64,000 nucleotides of DNA from Gammaproteobacteria bacterium (GTDB lineage: Bacteria > Pseudomonadota > Gammaproteobacteria > Steroidobacterales > Steroidobacteraceae), in contig DAIDHH010000027.1 in the NCBI GenBank assembly GCA_027452045.1, positions 32,317 to 96,316 on the forward strand. The letters are read 5' to 3'. The notes beneath the pieces were generated by a model, which was not told the DNA's origin, ran no database searches, and saw nothing but the letters and a program-made list of their open reading frames with translations. Below are positions 1 to 8,492 of this stretch, piece by piece (position 1 is the stretch's first letter; each line of letters begins with the position of its first letter). A program made the position numbers and the translations under genes.

Positions 1-790
1 GGGCGAGCGCAATCAGGAGCGCGGAGAACAGCAGAGGCAGGAGCGTGTCGAGCGCGCGCGGGAGGGTCAGGCCGCCGTAGACGAACCCAATGGTGGCCGT
101 CGCGGCCACTGCCAAGGCCACGAGGTCGATACCCGCGAAAGCGAAGCGAGTCATGCGCCGCATGCGCATCGAAAGACCGCTCTCCGCCAGTCCCTCCGCC
201 ATCACGTACACGGACGGAAGAGCCACGAGGAATTGCGCGAGGTATACCGTTTCGTTCACCCAGAAACCCGCGAGGGGCGTCATCACCGCGTTGCTCATGG
301 CGGTGCCGATGAGAGCAAACATCGAGAATCCACACAGCCCGCCGCTCGCGCGGCCGCGGCCCCGCCAGAGCGTGAGCAAGGCGAGTGCCGCCAACAACGG
401 GACCCCGAACAGTGAGTTCAGCCACCCGCTGGCGCGGTCCAGTGCAGACGGCGGCGCCGTGCGCATCGTGACCGTGGCGTCTACGACGTGCCCGTCATGG
501 ATCACGGGAAACGCGAACGAGGTACCGGCGGACATCTGGAACCCAAATACACCCGTCGCGCGCGCGGCCCGCGTCATGTCTCTTGGGACGAGCACATCGC
601 CGTCCCGCAGGGGAGATGGCAGGGGGACACCCTCGAGTGGACGTACGACCCAAAGGCCGTTCGACTCGTGCACGAGGTTCACCGGCAGTTCAGCGCCCGT
701 CCACAGGCCGAGCAGGTGCGCCTCCGCAACCACGAAGGACGCGACGGCGAGAGCCGTGAGCAGGAGCCTGAAGGCAAGGGCGCGGGTCAT
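1..790 (-). CDS. Membrane protein, 3' end beyond the window
   Basis: This open frame is absent from the ORF track because it runs off the left edge. Reading the minus strand from the ATG at 790 gives about 263 residues without a stop. The N-terminus is one hydrophobic segment (RLLLTALAVASFVVAEA), followed by an extracytoplasmic stretch of about 100 residues containing a PDZ-like run (RDGDVLVPRD). A series of hydrophobic helices then begins near residue 135. The layout, a periplasmic domain followed by several helices, is that of the sensory half of membrane signalling proteins, and a kinase or other output domain could lie beyond the window; that is inference. It is divergent from the PadR gene and shares its AT-rich control region. 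I do not recognise the family. Confidence 0.6.
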   Translation of the reverse strand, partial: MTRALAFRLLLTALAVASFVVAEAHLLGLWTGAELPVNLVHESNGLWVVRPLEGVPLPSPLRDGDVLVPRDMTRAARATGVFGFQMSAGTSFAFPVIHDGHVVDATVTMRTAPPSALDRASGWLNSLFGVPLLAALALLTLWRGRGRASGGLCGFSMFALIGTAMSNAVMTPLAGFWVNETVYLAQFLVALPSVYVMAEGLAESGLSMRMRRMTRFAFAGIDLVALAVAATATIGFVYGGLTLPRALDTLLPLLFSALLIALA

Positions 791-878
791 ACGCCGGCGA
801 ATCTTACCGGCTTCCGCTACCCGGCGGGCTCTCACCCGGAGGCTTGCACACATTACTCTACATATATAGAATATAATC
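791..878. promoter_or_regulatory. Divergent control region with AT-rich palindrome
   Basis: These 88 bases separate two divergent genes and contain an unusually AT-rich patch. At 857-870 there is an imperfect palindrome, TCTACATATATAGA, one mismatched pair out of seven, ending 9 bases before the padR start. PadR proteins commonly bind AT-rich palindromes at their own promoters, so this is the likely autoregulatory operator and may also control the membrane-protein gene. The position and symmetry are seen; the regulator is inferred. Confidence 0.45.
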
Positions 879-1190
879 ATGGCCCGCCCACCCAATGCCT
901 CACGTCAGACACGGGCTCTGCTTGCGGCCCTGGCAGCGAAGCCCCGGTCATGGCGTCACGGGTATGAGCTGTCCAAGGAAACCGCCCTGAAGTCCGGGAC
1001 GCTCTATCCGCTGCTCATGCGTCTGCAGGCGCAGGGACTGCTGGATTCGCAGTGGCAGCCGGCGCCTCAACCGGGACGCCCACCGAGGCACCTGTATCGA
1101 TTGACTTCCGCGGGAGCCACCCTGGCGCGTGCATGCGAGGCGACGCACCCTGCACTGGCGCCGACGCATCCGATCGAGACTCCGGCATGA
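879..1190 (+). CDS. PadR family transcriptional regulator
   Basis: A 103-residue protein with the PadR winged-helix pattern: GYELSKETALKSGTLYPLL is the recognition-helix region and GRPPRHLYRLTSAG is the wing. PadR proteins are small repressors that often sense phenolics, drugs or membrane stress. At 103 residues it belongs to the short subgroup 2, without a long C-terminal coiled coil. Its stop overlaps the next start as ATGA, so it is translationally coupled to a membrane protein, a common PadR arrangement. An AT-rich palindrome just upstream is the probable operator. The ligand cannot be predicted. Confidence 0.85.
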   Translation: MARPPNASRQTRALLAALAAKPRSWRHGYELSKETALKSGTLYPLLMRLQAQGLLDSQWQPAPQPGRPPRHLYRLTSAGATLARACEATHPALAPTHPIETPA

Positions 1191-1873
1191 GCAACTCCCT
1201 GCGACGGCAATGGGCTTTGCGCCTCGCGCGCGGTGCCTCAAGACTCCTGCCGCGCGCTCAGGCCTCCTGGGGCGAGGCGATGTGCAGCGAGGTGCGGCAC
1301 ATCGAAGACGACAGGGCAGCGCTCAGGTGGGCCCTCGGAGCGCTCGCTGCCGCAGGTGCCGAGCGAGCGGCCGCGCTGCTCGACACGCGCACCGCGACCT
1401 GGGGTCTGGCGCTGCTCACCCTCTGCCAGGCTCTCGGCACGCTTCTCGCGCCTGTGTTGATCATCGCCTGGCGCCTGCGCTGGCCACGCTTCGAGAACCT
1501 CCTCGCCGGGCAGCTTCCGGGCGATCATTATCAGAGATTCATTCCACTCATGAATGCCGTGCCGATCTGGCAACTCGCCCTGTGGATCGCGGCCGGTCTC
1601 CTCTTCCTGACCGCCGGCTGGCCCCTGGTGCGCGCTCGCCGCGGCGCGTTCGCCCTGTTCGCCACGGCACTGGCGCTGACGTACACGGTCTCGGCCATGG
1701 CGTGGATGGAGCGAGCCCTCCACCCGGCGCTGGCCGAGCTCTACCGCCAGACCTACGCCTTCCCCCGGCCGGCGTTGCGGCGCGATGTGCTCATACCGCT
1801 CGCCTCGCAGCTCCTGCCCTTGTTCGCGGCCATCGCGCTCTGGTGGCGCAACCACAGCCGTTCGCGCGCCTGA
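1187..1873 (+). CDS. PadR-linked integral membrane protein
   Basis: The track frame starts earlier, but the ATG at 1187 overlaps the padR stop (ATGA) and gives a 228-residue protein. An amphipathic N-terminal region rich in Arg and Glu (about residues 1-60) precedes four hydrophobic segments: LALLTLCQALGTLLAPVLII, LALWIAAGLLFLTAGW, FALFATALALTYTVSAM and LASQLLPLFAAIALWW. PadR genes are often paired with such a cytoplasmic-head, multi-helix membrane protein. The biochemical function is unknown. Co-regulation with PadR is strongly suggested by the overlap. Confidence 0.75.
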   Translation: MSNSLRRQWALRLARGASRLLPRAQASWGEAMCSEVRHIEDDRAALRWALGALAAAGAERAAALLDTRTATWGLALLTLCQALGTLLAPVLIIAWRLRWPRFENLLAGQLPGDHYQRFIPLMNAVPIWQLALWIAAGLLFLTAGWPLVRARRGAFALFATALALTYTVSAMAWMERALHPALAELYRQTYAFPRPALRRDVLIPLASQLLPLFAAIALWWRNHSRSRA

Positions 1874-1880
1874 GCGCCCC

Positions 1881-1949
1881 TGCGGGCTCGCCCGCAGACC
1901 GACAAACCGCGCTCCAGCGCGGATTTTGAACGGCCCCGTTCAAAATCCG
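1881..1949 (+). terminator. Cluster of three hairpins after the PadR operon
   Basis: Three consecutive perfect inverted repeats follow the stop at 1873. They are TGCGGG/CCCGCA (1881-1896), CCGCGCT/AGCGCGG (1907-1922, followed by ATTTT), and a 13-bp stem GGATTTTGAACG.. with its complement (1920-1949). The second overlaps the third, so they are alternative folds. The second, with a short T run, is the best intrinsic-terminator candidate. Confidence 0.5.
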
Positions 1950-2042
1950 TTGCCCGCCCCCGGGGTTCTGCACGAACCGACCCGGCGCCGCGGTGGCAGA
2001 ATGGCACCCCTCATTATTGTCGCGCCGCACTGGAGAGCGACC

Positions 2043-3860
2043 ATGTCCCCGCCCGATCTCTTCCCTAGCGCCGTCCAGTTGAGCCCGCTGCGCCATTCCA
2101 CCGAGGCCCGCTCCGTGGACGCACTGGTGCGCGAGCAGCTCGAGCACTTCGGCATCGCCTCCGAGTCCCCACACGGCCAGGCGCTGTCTCGACTGTCGCG
2201 AGCTCTGTTCGAGGCCAACGGTGCCGCCCAGGAGGCCTGGCGTCTCACCAGCGAGACGCTCTCCGGGCTCGACCGGCGTGACCGCATCGCCTGGTTCAAC
2301 GCCAAGCGCTTTGCGTGCTTCCAGCTCGCCAAAGTGCTCGACACGCTGCAGAACCCATTGCGCGCCACGTACCAGTCGATCATGGACGACTCCGCCACCG
2401 CCGTGGCCAAGGGGCCGTACCCGCTGTTCGACAACGTGACTGCGCTTTTCAGCGCGACTCCCGTGATCGCCCGCACCGCGACTTACGTGTACGCGTGCGC
2501 GGAATGGGTGGAGGACGCCTTCCAGGGCAAGGAGCTGCTGCACCAGATCTACTCACGACTCCTCAACCCGACATCGATCTGCCTCGCCAACCACATCGTG
2601 GACGTGGAGGCCGGCCCCGAAGCGCGTGACTACTTCGCCTGGAATTTCAATTCCGGTATGGCCGCGATCGACGCCACGCTCGCGCACCTGGTCGGCTATG
2701 AGGACATCGTGCTCGCCAGCCGCAACGTCTATGGCGGCACCTATCAGCTGCTGCACGACTGGTACGGCAAGCGCAGCAATCTCAATGTCGCGGTGGAGTG
2801 GTTCGATGGCGAGGGCCCGGAAGCCTTCGATGAGCAGTTGCAGGATATCGAGCACCGGTACGCCGATCGCCTGCGCCAGGGACGGCAGATCTACATCTAC
2901 CTCGAGTCCCCCTGCAACCCGCACGGCAATGTGCTCGATGTCCCCGGCATCTGCCGGATCGCCCACGCCAAGGGGCTGACGGTCATCTGTGATGCCACGG
3001 TGGGAACGCCGGTGCTGCAGAAGCTCCTGCAGCGCGAGGTACGCCTCGAGCGACCCGACTTCATCATTCATTCCTACACCAAGGACATCTGCGGCTCCGG
3101 CAACACCACCGCGGGTGTGGTCATCGGCCGCACCGAACGCATGTTCCTGCCCAAGGGCCAGACCGTCCGTGCCACCGGCCACGACGGCCGCGAGCGCGAG
3201 TATCCCTGGGATGAGACCATGTTCTGGAACGTGTACTACGTGAAGGGCGCGTTTCTCGATGCCGACAAGGCATTCGAGGTGCTGAGCGGCATGCGCACCA
3301 TGGAGCTGCGCGTGCTGCAGAAATGCATCAACACCATCGTGCTGGCGCGCTGCCTCGCCCTGCACCCCATGATCAACGTGCATTGCTCGGCGGTGGACGG
3401 GCATCCCAATGGGGCGTTGCGCGAGAAACTGATGACGCTCGGACTGCCGGCGCCGCTGTTCACCATCGACTTCGAAGGCACGGCCCGCAACCCCGACCGC
3501 CTGGACAGACGGCGCCTGAAGCGCCTGCTCGACAGCCTGGAGCCGGCGTTCGGTCTGCAGGTCACCCTCGGCCAGACCAATACGATCGTGCTCTGCCCGG
3601 CGCTCACCAGCCACTCGGAGATGTCGGAGGAGGCGCTCGCCCGCGCCGGGATCACTCCGACCACGCTGCGCATTTCGGTCGGGGACGAGGACCCGCGCTA
3701 TCTGCTCGAGCACATGCGCCGCGCGGCCGAGCTCGCCGCCGGCGATACCGCCCCGGCGTTCATCGAAGGGTTCCCGGACCGCAAAACCGCCAACACCATC
3801 TACCAGGACGTCTACACCGACGTGCACCGGCGCTGGATCGCGGCCCGCTGCCGGTCTTGA
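2043..3860 (+). CDS. PLP-dependent Cys/Met-metabolism (trans-sulfuration type) enzyme, long form
   Basis: I place the start at the ATG at 2043 because GGAG precedes it at suitable spacing; the track frame would overlap the previous gene. The 605-residue product is much longer than a standard cystathionine-lyase-type enzyme (about 390). A core of fold-type-I PLP enzyme is preceded by about 170 N-terminal residues of no recognised domain. The core shows YIYLESPCNPHGNVLD, the cofactor-binding VICDATVGTPV and the Schiff-base lysine in HSYTKDICGSGNTTAG (about Lys347). Substrate is not determinable; lyase, gamma-synthase or related C-S chemistry fits the family. It appears monocistronic. Confidence 0.75.
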   Translation: MSPPDLFPSAVQLSPLRHSTEARSVDALVREQLEHFGIASESPHGQALSRLSRALFEANGAAQEAWRLTSETLSGLDRRDRIAWFNAKRFACFQLAKVLDTLQNPLRATYQSIMDDSATAVAKGPYPLFDNVTALFSATPVIARTATYVYACAEWVEDAFQGKELLHQIYSRLLNPTSICLANHIVDVEAGPEARDYFAWNFNSGMAAIDATLAHLVGYEDIVLASRNVYGGTYQLLHDWYGKRSNLNVAVEWFDGEGPEAFDEQLQDIEHRYADRLRQGRQIYIYLESPCNPHGNVLDVPGICRIAHAKGLTVICDATVGTPVLQKLLQREVRLERPDFIIHSYTKDICGSGNTTAGVVIGRTERMFLPKGQTVRATGHDGREREYPWDETMFWNVYYVKGAFLDADKAFEVLSGMRTMELRVLQKCINTIVLARCLALHPMINVHCSAVDGHPNGALREKLMTLGLPAPLFTIDFEGTARNPDRLDRRRLKRLLDSLEPAFGLQVTLGQTNTIVLCPALTSHSEMSEEALARAGITPTTLRISVGDEDPRYLLEHMRRAAELAAGDTAPAFIEGFPDRKTANTIYQDVYTDVHRRWIAARCRS

Positions 3861-3893
3861 TTGCGCGCGGCTTCGGCTGAGCCTCAACCGTGC

Positions 3894-3920
3894 GGCACGG
3901 GGACAGGAAGTCCCTGTGCC
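3894..3920 (+). terminator. Hairpin after the PLP enzyme gene
   Basis: GGCACGGGGA and TCCCTGTGCC form a 10-bp stem (one G-T pair) around a 7-base loop, 33 bases after the stop. There is no clear T tract. It probably helps end the upstream transcript. The following 177 bases up to the glycosyltransferase start contain further GC-rich inverted segments that I cannot assign. Confidence 0.4.
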
Positions 3921-4097
3921 GCCTTCCCCTCGCGGTTTGCGCAGGCAGCATGGAACCGCGCCCTCGGGAGCGTGGTCCTATCTTTTCGATGCCCATCCTC
4001 GGGGCGATCGACAGCCCAGGAACGGCCGGTTTGCCCAAACAGGGGTCGACCGGGCCGGCGGAACGGGGCCCCATGCACCGGCAGCGGAAACACTTCC

Positions 4098-5474
4098 ATG
4101 CGCGTCCAGTCTCAGCGGACCGATCACCAGAGCGACCTTGCACCCGGGCAGCCCACGCACCACGCGGAGAGTCGCCCGAGCCGGGCGTGGGCGTGGCTCA
4201 TCTACGCGCTGATCTTCGCCGGCATCGTGATCCTCGGTCGCCTGCAATTTCACTCCATCATGCCCCGCGTGCTTGCCGTGGCCACGAAGCGCCACGAACT
4301 CCACTTTCTCGCCGATGCCGGCATCCTGTGGATGGCATGCGGTTTCGTGCTCCTCGTTGCCCGTACCCTCCTCTGGATCCTCTACCGTCCCGCACCGTCT
4401 GCGACCGCTTCGTCCGCACCGAGTCTGACGGTCATCATCCCGGCCTACAACGAGGGCGCGATGGTGCTCAAATCCATCGAGTCCGTGGTCGCGGCGGACT
4501 ATCCGCACGACCGGCTCGAGATTCTGGTCGTCGATGACGGCAGCAAGGACGACACCTGGACCTACCTCTCCCAGGCGGCCCAGCGCTATCCGGGCCTCGT
4601 GACCGCGTTGCGCCATGAGCGCAATCGCGGCAAGCGCGAGGCGCTCGCGCTCGGCTTTTCCCGCGCGCGCGGCGAAATCCTCGCCACCATCGATTCCGAT
4701 AGCGTCATCGAGCCGCAGGCGCTCCTTGCCCTCGCCGGACCTTTCCGCGATCCACGCGTCGGCGCCGTGGCCGGCAAGGTGATGGTCTACAACCGCGCGC
4801 ACGGCCTGATTCCGCGGATGCTGCATGTCCGGTTCATCGTTTCATTCGACATGCTGCGCGCGGCGGAATCCGTATACCGCAACGTGTACTGCTGCCCGGG
4901 CGCGCTCACTGGTTTGCGCGCCTCGGCCGTACGCCAGGCGCTCGATCGCTGGACGCACCAGGAATTCCTCGGCTCGCGATGCACATTCGGCGAAGACCGT
5001 GCCATGACCAACTACCTGTTCGATCAGGGCTACGACGCGGTCTATCAACGCACGGCGATCGTGCACACGCTGGTTCCCAACGCCTACTCGAAGCTGTGCA
5101 AAATGCTGCTCAGGTGGAACCGCTCCTACGTGCGCGAGGAAATCCGCTTCGCCCGCATCCTGTGGAAGCGGCCTTGGCCGACACGGCTCATGGCAGCCTT
5201 CGACAGGCTAGTCACCAACATCGGCCAGGTCATGGCCTACACCAGCCTGGGTCTGCTGCCGCTCATGATCGCGCAGGACCCGACGATCACCGCGCCGATG
5301 TTCGCCACCGTGGGTACCGCTTCGCTCTTCCACGTCCTGTACTACCTGCGCAGCGAGCGCTCCTTTCATTTTCTCTATGGCGTACTCTACGCATACTTTT
5401 CCTCGCTGGCGCTCTTCTGGATCTTCCCTTACGCGGTCGCCACCGTGCGCTCAAGGGGCTGGTTGACGCGTTGA
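4098..5474 (+). CDS. Family 2 glycosyltransferase, hyaluronan/chitooligosaccharide synthase-like
   Basis: The ATG at 4098 gives 458 residues; the track frame begins about 80 codons earlier in non-conserved sequence. Two N-terminal membrane helices precede a processive GT2 domain. It has LTVIIPAYNEG, the nucleotide-sugar motifs VVDDGSKDD and DSDSVIEP, the acceptor-site GEDRAMTNYL and the LRWNRSYVRE motif equivalent to QxxRW. Three or four C-terminal helices would form the export channel. These features match membrane synthases such as HasA and NodC that extrude a polysaccharide. No export partner or modifying enzyme is adjacent, so the polymer is unknown. Confidence 0.82.
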   Translation: MRVQSQRTDHQSDLAPGQPTHHAESRPSRAWAWLIYALIFAGIVILGRLQFHSIMPRVLAVATKRHELHFLADAGILWMACGFVLLVARTLLWILYRPAPSATASSAPSLTVIIPAYNEGAMVLKSIESVVAADYPHDRLEILVVDDGSKDDTWTYLSQAAQRYPGLVTALRHERNRGKREALALGFSRARGEILATIDSDSVIEPQALLALAGPFRDPRVGAVAGKVMVYNRAHGLIPRMLHVRFIVSFDMLRAAESVYRNVYCCPGALTGLRASAVRQALDRWTHQEFLGSRCTFGEDRAMTNYLFDQGYDAVYQRTAIVHTLVPNAYSKLCKMLLRWNRSYVREEIRFARILWKRPWPTRLMAAFDRLVTNIGQVMAYTSLGLLPLMIAQDPTITAPMFATVGTASLFHVLYYLRSERSFHFLYGVLYAYFSSLALFWIFPYAVATVRSRGWLTR

Positions 5475-5607
5475 CGCCCAACAGGCGCCCGCACATCGGC
5501 CTCGCTCCGGCGATCCGGTGTCGCCGATCGCCGCCACGGTTGCGAACTCCCCGGAACCGGCTAAGGTAGCAGTCATCGCCGCGAGCCCTCGGCCAATGGG
5601 AGGCGCC

Positions 5608-7185
5608 ATGACCCGATACCCCCTCAAGGGAAGCGAGAGAAAACTGCTGCCGGGCGCGCGCGTGCTCGGATCCGCGGACCCCAACGAGAGACTGGAGGTT
5701 TCGCTCATCCTGCGCACGGCCGATCAGCCCGCCTTGCGAGAGAGAATCGCCCGCCTGGCCCGGGGCGAGCGTCTAGCCCCGCTGTCTCGCGAGGAGTTCG
5801 CGCGTGCGCATGGCTCCAAGGAACCCGACCTTGCCGCCGTCCGGGAGTTCGCTCGCGCGCACGGTCTCGCCGTGGTCCAGGAGCACGCCGCGCGCCACAC
5901 GGTCGTATTGGCGGGCACCGTGACGCAAATGAATGCCGCATTCGGCACCCAACTGTTGCGCTGCGAGCACGCCACAGGCACCTATCGTGGACGGCAGGGC
6001 GCGGTGCAGCTCCCGGAAGGATTGCAGGAGATCGTCGTCGCGGTACTGGGTCTGGACAATCGACCGCAGGCCCGGCCGCACTTTCGGATCAAGAGCGGGC
6101 CCAGGAAGCGCAAATCCCGCGCCGCCACCCCTCCGGCCACCTCCTTCACGCCCGTTCAGCTGGCCTCGCTCTACAACTTTCCCGCGAGCGAGGGCCAGGG
6201 ACAGTGCATCGGACTCATCGAGCTCGGCGGGGGCTACCGGCCACAGGATCTCCAGGCCTACTTCGGCGCACTCGGCCTGTCCGCCCCCTCTGTCACCGCA
6301 GTATCGGTCGATCACGCCGTCAATCGGCCCACCGGCGATTCCGCCGGTCCAGACGGTGAAGTGGTGCTCGACATCGAAGTGTCGGGGGCGATCGCGCCCG
6401 CCGCCAACCTCGCCGTATATTTCGCGCCCAACACCGATGCCGGCTTCCTCGATGCGGTCACTACCGCCATTCACGACACCATCAATCAACCCTCGGTCCT
6501 CTCGATCAGCTGGGGCTCCGCGGAATCCGCTTGGACTCAACAGGCGATGACGGCCATGGACCAGGCCTTCCAGGCGGCTCTCGCCATGGGCATCACGGTA
6601 TGCGTTGCTGCGGGCGACAGTGGCTCGACCGATGGAGTTGCCGACGGGAGCAACCACGTGGACTTTCCCGCCTCGAGCCCCCACGCTTTGGCCTGTGGAG
6701 GCACCAGCCTCAATGCCACGCAGACTGCCATCTCCAGCGAAGTCGTCTGGAACGACGGCAATCCCGCCGCGGGAGCGACGGGTGGCGGCGTCAGCTCCAT
6801 CTTCGCGCTACCGCCCTGGCAGGATGGGCTGAGCACCACCAGCGCGCAGGGTGCTCGAACCCCTTTGACCAACAGAGGGGTTCCGGATGTGGCCGCGGAC
6901 GCGGATCCGAACACCGGATACCAGGTGTTGGTGGATGGCGTAAACGCCGTATTCGGCGGTACGAGCGCCGTCGCCCCACTTTGGGCCGGCCTGCTCGCGC
7001 GCATCAACGCGATTACCGCACGCCGCGCCGGGTACGTCCAGCCCCTGCTCTACCCCCACAACGGCGGGTTCCGGGACATCACCCGGGGCAACAACGGCGG
7101 CTATCAGGCGTCGGCCGGATGGGACGCGTGCACCGGACTCGGCAGCCCCAAGGGCCAGCAGCTTGCGGCCATCCAGGGTCTGTAG
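5608..7185 (+). CDS. Sedolisin (S53) family serine-carboxyl protease with pro-domain
   Basis: The start at 5608 follows GGGAGG by 4 bases and gives 525 residues. Residues about 10-150 are a pro-kumamolisin activation domain, a basic linker follows (PRKRKSR, near 166), and the peptidase domain is about 178-525. The family's active site is complete: Glu251 and Asp255 in GEVVLDIEV, Asp337 in VAAGDSGS, and Ser453 in GGTSAVAPLW. The Ca-site pattern FRDITRGNN..AGWDACTGLGSP closes the protein. Sedolisins are acid-active endopeptidases that mature by removing the pro-domain. No N-terminal signal peptide is visible, as in kumamolisins, so the export route is unclear. Confidence 0.9.
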   Translation: MTRYPLKGSERKLLPGARVLGSADPNERLEVSLILRTADQPALRERIARLARGERLAPLSREEFARAHGSKEPDLAAVREFARAHGLAVVQEHAARHTVVLAGTVTQMNAAFGTQLLRCEHATGTYRGRQGAVQLPEGLQEIVVAVLGLDNRPQARPHFRIKSGPRKRKSRAATPPATSFTPVQLASLYNFPASEGQGQCIGLIELGGGYRPQDLQAYFGALGLSAPSVTAVSVDHAVNRPTGDSAGPDGEVVLDIEVSGAIAPAANLAVYFAPNTDAGFLDAVTTAIHDTINQPSVLSISWGSAESAWTQQAMTAMDQAFQAALAMGITVCVAAGDSGSTDGVADGSNHVDFPASSPHALACGGTSLNATQTAISSEVVWNDGNPAAGATGGGVSSIFALPPWQDGLSTTSAQGARTPLTNRGVPDVAADADPNTGYQVLVDGVNAVFGGTSAVAPLWAGLLARINAITARRAGYVQPLLYPHNGGFRDITRGNNGGYQASAGWDACTGLGSPKGQQLAAIQGL

Positions 7186-7257
7186 AGGAGGGCTGAGCGC
7201 AAAACGCCGAGTCCGTATCTGCGCCCCGAGCCGCGCGTGGCGGGCGGCGGCTTGCGA

Positions 7258-7692
7258 TCAGGTCTCGGGCGGTGAGTCGCCGGGCCACTGAGGCAGGCCG
7301 TCGGTGATGTCGTAGTAATCGCCCTTGTCGGCGACGAAGATGTGCTGCGCCGCCTTGAGGCCCGTCGGCCGATCCAGCGTACCCGCCCAGATGCTGATGT
7401 GATCGCCGTGCGCGGGCTTCCAAAACAACTGCGAGCCGCAGGTGCCGCAGAAGCCACGCCTCGCGATCGCGGAAGACTGGTACCAGCGAAGCGTCTGGGA
7501 CGACAGCAGCCGCAGATGCGCGGGCAGGCAAGCCGTGGCCGCGTCGAAGTGCCCGCCCGAGCGGCGGCACATCGTGCAATGACAATAAATGACGGGACGC
7601 AGCGGACCGTGCACTTCGAAGCGCACCGCGCCGCAAAGGCACTGGCCGCGCGCGATGCCGCCTCGAGACCGATCGGAGGAGATGTCGGACAT
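7258..7692 (-). CDS. GFA family (CENP-V/GFA domain) zinc protein
   Basis: The ATG at 7692 gives 144 residues; the track's longer frame overlaps phzF. The zinc-binding pattern is GQCLCGAVRFEV, then CHCTMCRRSGG, then CGTCGSQLF, spread through one beta-rich domain, as in the glutathione-dependent formaldehyde-activating (GFA) superfamily. Most members have no demonstrated formaldehyde role, so the reaction is left open. It is the last gene of the minus-strand glyQ operon, 11 bases after phzF. Confidence 0.85.
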   Translation of the reverse strand: MSDISSDRSRGGIARGQCLCGAVRFEVHGPLRPVIYCHCTMCRRSGGHFDAATACLPAHLRLLSSQTLRWYQSSAIARRGFCGTCGSQLFWKPAHGDHISIWAGTLDRPTGLKAAQHIFVADKGDYYDITDGLPQWPGDSPPET

Positions 7693-7703
7693 TTCCGCCC
7701 CTT

Positions 7704-8489
7704 TCAAATGTCGGCGTGTCCTTCCAGGTAAAACACACAGGTCCCCTGCAGCTCGACGCGCTCGCCGCGCATTCGGCAGGTGAGTTCCCCGCCGCGCCGG
7801 GAAGCCTGATGCGCGCGCAGCACGGACTTGCCCGAGCGCTGCGACCAGTAGGGCGCGAGAGCGCAATGGGCGCTGCCCGTGACGGGATCCTCCGGTATGC
7901 CCCTGGCCGGCGTGAAATAGCGGCTGACCATGTCATACTCGCCCTCTCCCGGCGCCGTGACGATGACCCCGCTGCGATCGAGTCGCGCGATGGCAGCGAG
8001 GTCCGGCACGAGGTTTCTCACCACCGTCTCGCCCTGAAATACGGCCAGATAACTGCTCGCATCGGCGCGGACTTCCTCCGGTGCGACACCCAGGGCCTGG
8101 ATGAGGGCGCTCGGGGCGGTGACCGCGGCGGTGCGCCGTACGGGAAAGTCCATCACATAGCCGGCGCCTGCGCGTCGCACCGCAAGTGGACCGCTCGCCG
8201 TATGGAAGGTCACGACGGCTCTTGCGGGCTCCAATCTCTCCAAGACCACCGCCGCGCTGGCGAGCGTGCCGTGTCCGCACAGCGGCACCTCCACCGCAGG
8301 CGTAAACCAGCGCAGGCGGTAGTCATCGCCTTCCCGGACCAGGAAGGCGGTCTCCGACAGATTGTTCTCGGCAGCGACCGCCTGCATCACCTCTTCGGGC
8401 GGAAAGGCCTCGAGCGGCATGACCGCGGCCGGATTGCCGCTGAAGCGCCGTGAGGTGAATGCATCCAGTTGGAATAGAGGTACGCGCAT
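7704..8489 (-). CDS. PhzF family isomerase
   Basis: A 261-residue protein with the PhzF signature: FQLDAFTSRRFSGNPAAVMPL at the N-terminus, NNLSETAFLV with the catalytic-type glutamate, LRWFTPAVEVPLCGHGTLAS, and EDPVTGSAHCALAPYW in the second half. Two similar diaminopimelate-epimerase-like halves make up the fold. No other phenazine gene is nearby, so it is best regarded as a general PhzF-like isomerase of unknown substrate. It begins 3 bases after the plsC stop and is co-transcribed with it. Confidence 0.87.
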   Translation of the reverse strand: MRVPLFQLDAFTSRRFSGNPAAVMPLEAFPPEEVMQAVAAENNLSETAFLVREGDDYRLRWFTPAVEVPLCGHGTLASAAVVLERLEPARAVVTFHTASGPLAVRRAGAGYVMDFPVRRTAAVTAPSALIQALGVAPEEVRADASSYLAVFQGETVVRNLVPDLAAIARLDRSGVIVTAPGEGEYDMVSRYFTPARGIPEDPVTGSAHCALAPYWSQRSGKSVLRAHQASRRGGELTCRMRGERVELQGTCVFYLEGHADI

Positions 8490-8492
8490 CCC

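Noticed and set aside
90-869. 259-residue plus-strand ORF at the left edge
   Set aside because: The minus-strand frame covering 1-790 encodes a coherent membrane protein, so this is its shadow.
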